Of a stretch of 64,000 nucleotides of DNA, positions 59,166 to 64,000 are shown piece after piece. The notes beneath the pieces were generated by a model. That model was given only the letters and a program-made list of their open reading frames with translations, did not search any database and was not told the DNA's origin. Source of the DNA: Alligator mississippiensis (Eukaryota; Chordata; Crocodylia; Alligatoridae); NCBI RefSeq assembly GCF_030867095.1, contig NC_081835.1:20158501-20222500 (forward strand). The letters run 5' to 3'. The position numbers and the translations under genes were made by a program. Position 1 is the first letter of the stretch. Each line of letters begins with the position of its first letter.

Positions 59166-62100
59166 CTAGAAGGGAACGTTTTAGAGCAATCAAAGGAGGC
59201 TGACAATAAAGACATTCGGTGTTAGAAAGCCTTTCTTTGCGCACATGTGTAAATTTGTCCTTACGTCTCATCATTCCATAAAGATCCCTCAGGAGGACAG
59301 ATATTAATAGGCAGCTTCCCGCAAGAACAAAGCCGAACTCCAAAACCCCCCTCCCACTGACAGGAAAAGCGGCGCTTGTTTAATTGCTATGTTCAGCAGC
59401 GTGCAACATTTGTGTCTCGCAGACCTGTCAAGCATTTACTCCTTTCTTATTCCAGATGCAATCCCACACGTTCGCCATGACTTTACACTGCTCTCAATAG
59501 CTCCACAGAGGCAGCAAACAGCACATATTTAGACACTCTTCTGGAGAGATCCATCGCATTAGCTACAAATACCCTTGAAAACAGACAAAGCCAACGACTG
59601 AAGATATGTAAATTCCCACCCAGTTCATACTTTCACAACAATTTCTATTTGGGCAGGGAGAAAGGCTAAGGCAAGAATTCTTGTGCAAATTTACAAGCCC
59701 AAGGCTTTTCCCTATCAAGCAGCTTCTACTAGAGTGCAGCACTAGACTCCCTACAGACGGCCCTTCCCCAACATAGCTGCTTCCCTGGAAATACTGGAAA
59801 AACCAGCAAGGTCTCCAACGGCCAACACTCCAAGGCTCTGACCTGTACATGAAAGCAGGGACCCTTTCCATGCTTAAATATGCCTTTGCCACCTACAATT
59901 TGGAGGAATGCAGTGGGCCACTGGGAAGTCACGGCTCATGCTGAATATACTCAGCCAAGTTCAGTAGTTTTCTCCAGGAAGCAGATTTCACCAAAACTCC
60001 GAGATTTATATAAGCTGCCACTGACCTCCATCCAGCTTGGACCCACAAGGCCCAATCTGGTTTGCAGCCAGCATCCCCCACACTCACAAATAACGTTTTT
60101 TAAAAATATGAGGTTCCTTTTATTCACTTCCTTGTTTCAGAACCATTAGTTGTACCTACAGCCTTGAACAAGAACCTAAATGGTGTCCCAAATGGTACGA
60201 CCAAGACCCACAGGGAGTACCCCACCTGGCTCTAACATGCTCCATTGGTAACAGGATATGTGGAGCATGTTCCCAGCAGCATTATCAGCTTCCTTCAAAT
60301 GCAGACAGGCTTCAGAGACAGTCTTTTCAGAAAGTCTAGTAGACCATATTCTTAAAGAGTTGGTTTCTCCAGAGCTGGCCATTGCTATGCATTCCGCTGG
60401 GTTTGCATCTGTTGGGAGGTCAAAGTTGCCTACCAAGAGGTGTTTCCTTTGTTCCCTGCCACCTGGGCACTGCGCTGTGCACTAGGTCCTGTTTCCTTGG
60501 CAGGTTCAGCCAAGATACTGACTGTATACTATGGACAAGGTTCTGGGTACTTCAGACATATCCCGTCTCATCTCAGAATGACACAGCAGTTCAGACTAAA
60601 CTGGAAGCACCTGAGCTCTTTACATGGCAAGAGGGATAGAAGTCCCCACAAGATATTCAACTGTGCAAACTGCTTTTTCCAGAGGTTTAGAGCCTGAATT
60701 TATTGACATCCAGGCAATACTGTGATGTACTCTTTATTTTTCTTCACCACCCAGCTTTTCTACTTCTATGGCAGGTCAGGTAAATGAATGCAAGAAATTG
60801 CTCCCACATATGGACCTTAAGCTGGGGAATCAAGTTGAGCTCTGTGTTCACTTAATGCCCGATCTCTTTGCTTATTCCCATCCCCTCACAGACGTATAGT
60901 CAAATTGCTATATAGAATCTGAACACTGAACTGGCCAGAATCCAGCAATGTACTTTCTTGCCCTTCAAGAATGATTAATCTTTGGCCCACAGAGACTGCA
61001 CAGCTGTGAGTGTCACAGCAGAACAGAGGAGGTCTCTGTAAAGGGCTGGCAGAAGGCCCTCCCTGGCTTTGATAACTGCAGCTGTGCTAAAAAACAAACA
61101 AAAAAAAAGTCAGCCCTATCTTCACAGAATGTGAGGGAGCTAACTTTACAGGACACAAAGCCACTTGGCTCAGTGCACTCATGATTAGACAAGCAGCAGG
61201 ATTTAGCAGCCACCTCTGACTGGCTTATAACAGCAACCTCACACTACTTGGTAACCTACAGGGAGCGGGCTCATTTCTGAATATTTCCATGGCTCCATGT
61301 ACCCTTCCAAATTTGTCCCATATTTAGTTCTAATTATTATAGAAGTACTGGCTGTAAAATGGTGCCAGGTACCACAGAACATAACCCATACACAGAGCTA
61401 TGGACACCCACTTGCTAGGGGCAACCAGAACTCTCTCCTGGAAAGTGAAGGTACAATAAAACCATCAATCTCAGCAGAATCCAAGCTGCTTCATCAAAAG
61501 AAATCCAGATTCCTCAGTTAAGATGCAGCTCTTTCAAATGTGATGGCAGTAGGTCCTCAAGCATGCAGAGCACTCCTTCGCTGCCCCCCACCCCTGCCTG
61601 GCAGAGCTGTGTGCAGCAGATGAGGTGCAAAGGTACCTGGGAGGCAGCCCCTGCCTCGGCCACATCAAAGGCTTTGCTTTTCAAGAATGAGAAGTATTGA
61701 GCAGACAGCACTGAGTTTCTCTGAAACTGACAATCTTCAGCAAAACTGTCAAGAATCAGATGGATTTCACTTAGCAAAACTGTGGGCAACAACCCAAAAA
61801 GATCCAAATGTCTTAGACAAGGGCTAGACGGAGATTTTTATTTTTTTTAATATATTTTGTGTTCCAGGTCAAATCAGCCAAATCGGATCGATGGAGCAGG
61901 CAGAACTCAATCAGTTCTAAACACCATGTATGGCACTACAACCGGAGAGCATCCTCCAGCCCAGCTTCTCACCCTGAGACTTCAGATACTCTCAAATTCA
62001 CTGGCAGGCATCCTACGTACAGGCTCAAGCCCAGAGGTCTCAGGATTTGGATGCCCCAGAAACTACAGGCAAGCATCCTTCAGATACTTCCTACACTCAG

Positions 62101-64000
62101 TCTTAGCCCACAAGAGGCCAACTGCTTTCCCTAGCCCTTGCTGAAGTCCAGAGTTGACTGGAGATAGCATGAGACAGGCAAGAGGCTCTAAAGTCTGGGC
62201 CATTTTCAGAAATGAGTGAGAAGGAGCTGTGCAAGGCATGGGCTATCCCGAGACTTGCACAAGACGGAACCTTCGACCAGGTCCAAGAACAGGTTTCAAT
62301 CACCTTCCTCTTCACAGCACTGGTGTCAGGGCTGAGCCCAGGCCTGGAAGGGGGAGAGGCTCAAAAAACAAAAACAAGTCAGCATTGCTCCAAGACTGTC
62401 TTGGGCAGAAAGAAAGCATGCCCATCCCGCTCGATCTCTTGGTGGCCAGCCTGGAGGAAGAAATAAGGCTGGTGCCCGCATTTGGAACTAAAGCAGCACT
62501 GCTGTTATTGGCTTGCTCAGCTCTCCTGCTCCTGTTTAATCCAGATGTTGCTGGGATGGACTCTATGGTCTACAGAAAAGCCTCTAAGAACAGGAGCACA
62601 ATGAGCTTATCCCCAGGTAGGCAGCCTAGCAAGCAGGCAGAGATGCAGCAGGTTTTATAGCTTTTGCAACTCCAAGCCTCCTCTTTAGTGTTGGTTATAT
62701 AAATGCTCTGAATCTTCCCCCTCATGCCACTTTAAACTGACGAATTACGTAAGTGTCCAGCTTGGATTTCTCCCACCACGCATTTTGTTCAGCTCAGCCC
62801 TTGAGAAGCAGGGAAGCAAAATCTGAGTGCAAGTCACCAAATACCTCAAAGGTTACCAGGGCAAACAGCAAGACAAAGCAGCATACCCAAGTGGTCAATG
62901 GCATCTCCCTTCAGGCATCTACTCCTCTCAATGTAACAGGTCTTTTTTTAGGCTGCTTCAGAAAGTGATTGCCTTAAGAATGAAATAGGGCAGCCTCTAC
63001 TTTTAGCAGGGGACACAGGGTACTTCTGTTGCACTTTAGCATTTCAGGAACATCCCCATCCAGCAGTGACACTCAAATTAGTCTGGTCAAGGGGCGAGCA
63101 CAGTCTTATAAAGGCAACAACTTGGAGTGGGCTCAGAGACCCAATGTAGGTGGGAGCTGGGCCTCCAAATCTTCACTGCAACTAGGTAAGCACAGCCTTG
63201 CAAAGAAAGATGGGGATTGAACATTGCAGAAGGTTTTGTCTCCATCTCATTTTGCTCTAATGCAGCTGGCTGTCTCCTCCAGAAACCTTTAGAATTAGGT
63301 TGGGTTCGTTGCCTAGAGGAGAGGGGCAGCTGTAGAAATAGAAGGAAGTTGTATGGGTGCCTATACTCCACTTCATTCACCAGCCTCTTTTCTATCTGAG
63401 TAGACTTCAGGTTCCCTAGTAAGTCCATAATAAGCCACACCTAGCACTGGTGACAGATACTGCTGTAATCTATGTAAGCAGGTCACCTCCCCAGCTTCCT
63501 CACCAAGAACAAGTAGTTCTGAGTTCAGGTGCCTAGTCAGGTTATTTTACAAGGAACAAGTTTGTCTCCACGGCAAACAAAGCACACAACAAAATAAGAA
63601 AGTATGCAAGTATCAAAACCAAAACTCATGGTCATTCTTCAGACCTGGAAAGGGGCAACACAGGGTCTGTGCTACTCCCTCAGCATGCCAGCCTCCTCTC
63701 TCCCTTGCCCTCTGTTCCTGGAGCTCTTAACTCTCCCTGTAGCTCCATCTTCATTCACTGGTCACCAGCTGCAGCTGGTTTCCAGCCTTCCAGCCAACCA
63801 GACTCTTAACTGCTGACTACCTGCAGCTGGGTCCAGCCCCCTGCAGGTTGAGCACCTCCTTACTTTCTGACTCCAAGCCATCACCCTGAATATGCCTATG
63901 CTACCAGCACATCTGTGGGACTGGAAATTCACTGCACTTGCATCTTGGCTTCATCTCCAACCTCCCAGCAGCACCCCTACAATGTAATTGGTTAGACCCT
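59166..64000 (-). other. NCKIPSD: 5' NCKIPSD intron, open at window end
   Basis: The sequence upstream of the most 5' exon found. No SH3 domain or helical-linker exon of NCKIPSD, no other gene and no well-defined mobile element were recognised on either strand. The intron therefore probably continues past 64000. Confidence 0.65.

Larger units (their letters stand above)
18245..64000 (-). other. NCKIPSD: NCKIPSD (SPIN90) gene span, 5' end beyond window
   Basis: Ten coding exons on the minus strand join with matching phases into 597 codons plus a stop (1,794 bases). They correspond to roughly human residues 175 to the C-terminus (human protein about 722). NCKIPSD binds Nck through its proline-rich region and binds WASP-family and endocytic partners. 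Its C-terminal leucine-rich/armadillo-type domain activates Arp2/3 without a mother filament, acting in the cytoplasm at the cortical actin network. The N-terminal SH3 exons were not found up to base 64000. The neighbour downstream is CELSR3 on the same strand, as in human. The gene exceeds 40 kb because several introns have grown with repeats. Confidence 0.95.

Overview
The window is from a vertebrate nuclear genome, very probably a sauropsid and most likely a crocodilian or turtle. The reasons are multi-exon vertebrate genes with GT-AG introns, many CR1 LINE fragments with the CR1 3' tail, one young CR1 copy, a hAT-like non-autonomous element and a solo LTR. The species is an inference, since repeat style alone cannot settle it.

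Two host genes are present, both on the minus strand in the same order and orientation as CELSR3 and NCKIPSD on human chromosome 3p21.31. Bases 1-1695 hold the 5' part of the very large first coding exon of CELSR3, a seven-pass cadherin of planar polarity and axon guidance. It runs from the start codon through signal peptide, short prosegment and four and a half cadherin repeats, and continues off the window at base 1. Upstream lies a GC-rich promoter and leader (about 1696-2100) with a YY1 motif, upstream ATGs and a CCCTG pentamer repeat. A gene-free spacer follows (2.1-18.2 kb), holding mainly old CR1 fragments and a GC-rich repeat cassette.

NCKIPSD (SPIN90), an Arp2/3-activating SH3 adaptor, fills the rest. 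Ten coding exons, all phase-compatible with consensus splice sites, were placed between 59165 and 19663. They cover the proline-rich linker and the whole C-terminal leucine-rich/armadillo-type domain. A probable 3' UTR with AATAAA runs to about 18245. The SH3 and N-terminal exons were not found and should lie beyond base 64000. The gene is much larger here (over 40 kb) than I recall for human (about 12 kb). The largest intron (27658-43818) is the main landing site for mobile DNA: a 3.4 kb CR1 LINE with a nearly complete ORF2, a GC-rich hAT-like cassette, a short palindromic repeat, and a 1,026-bp solo LTR with a perfect 5-bp target duplication.

No bacterial-style operon, CRISPR array, RNA gene or clearly new multi-gene system was seen. 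The most unusual points are the CELSR3 leader and N-terminus, the enlarged NCKIPSD proline-rich exon, the young CR1, and the inverted-repeat elements.
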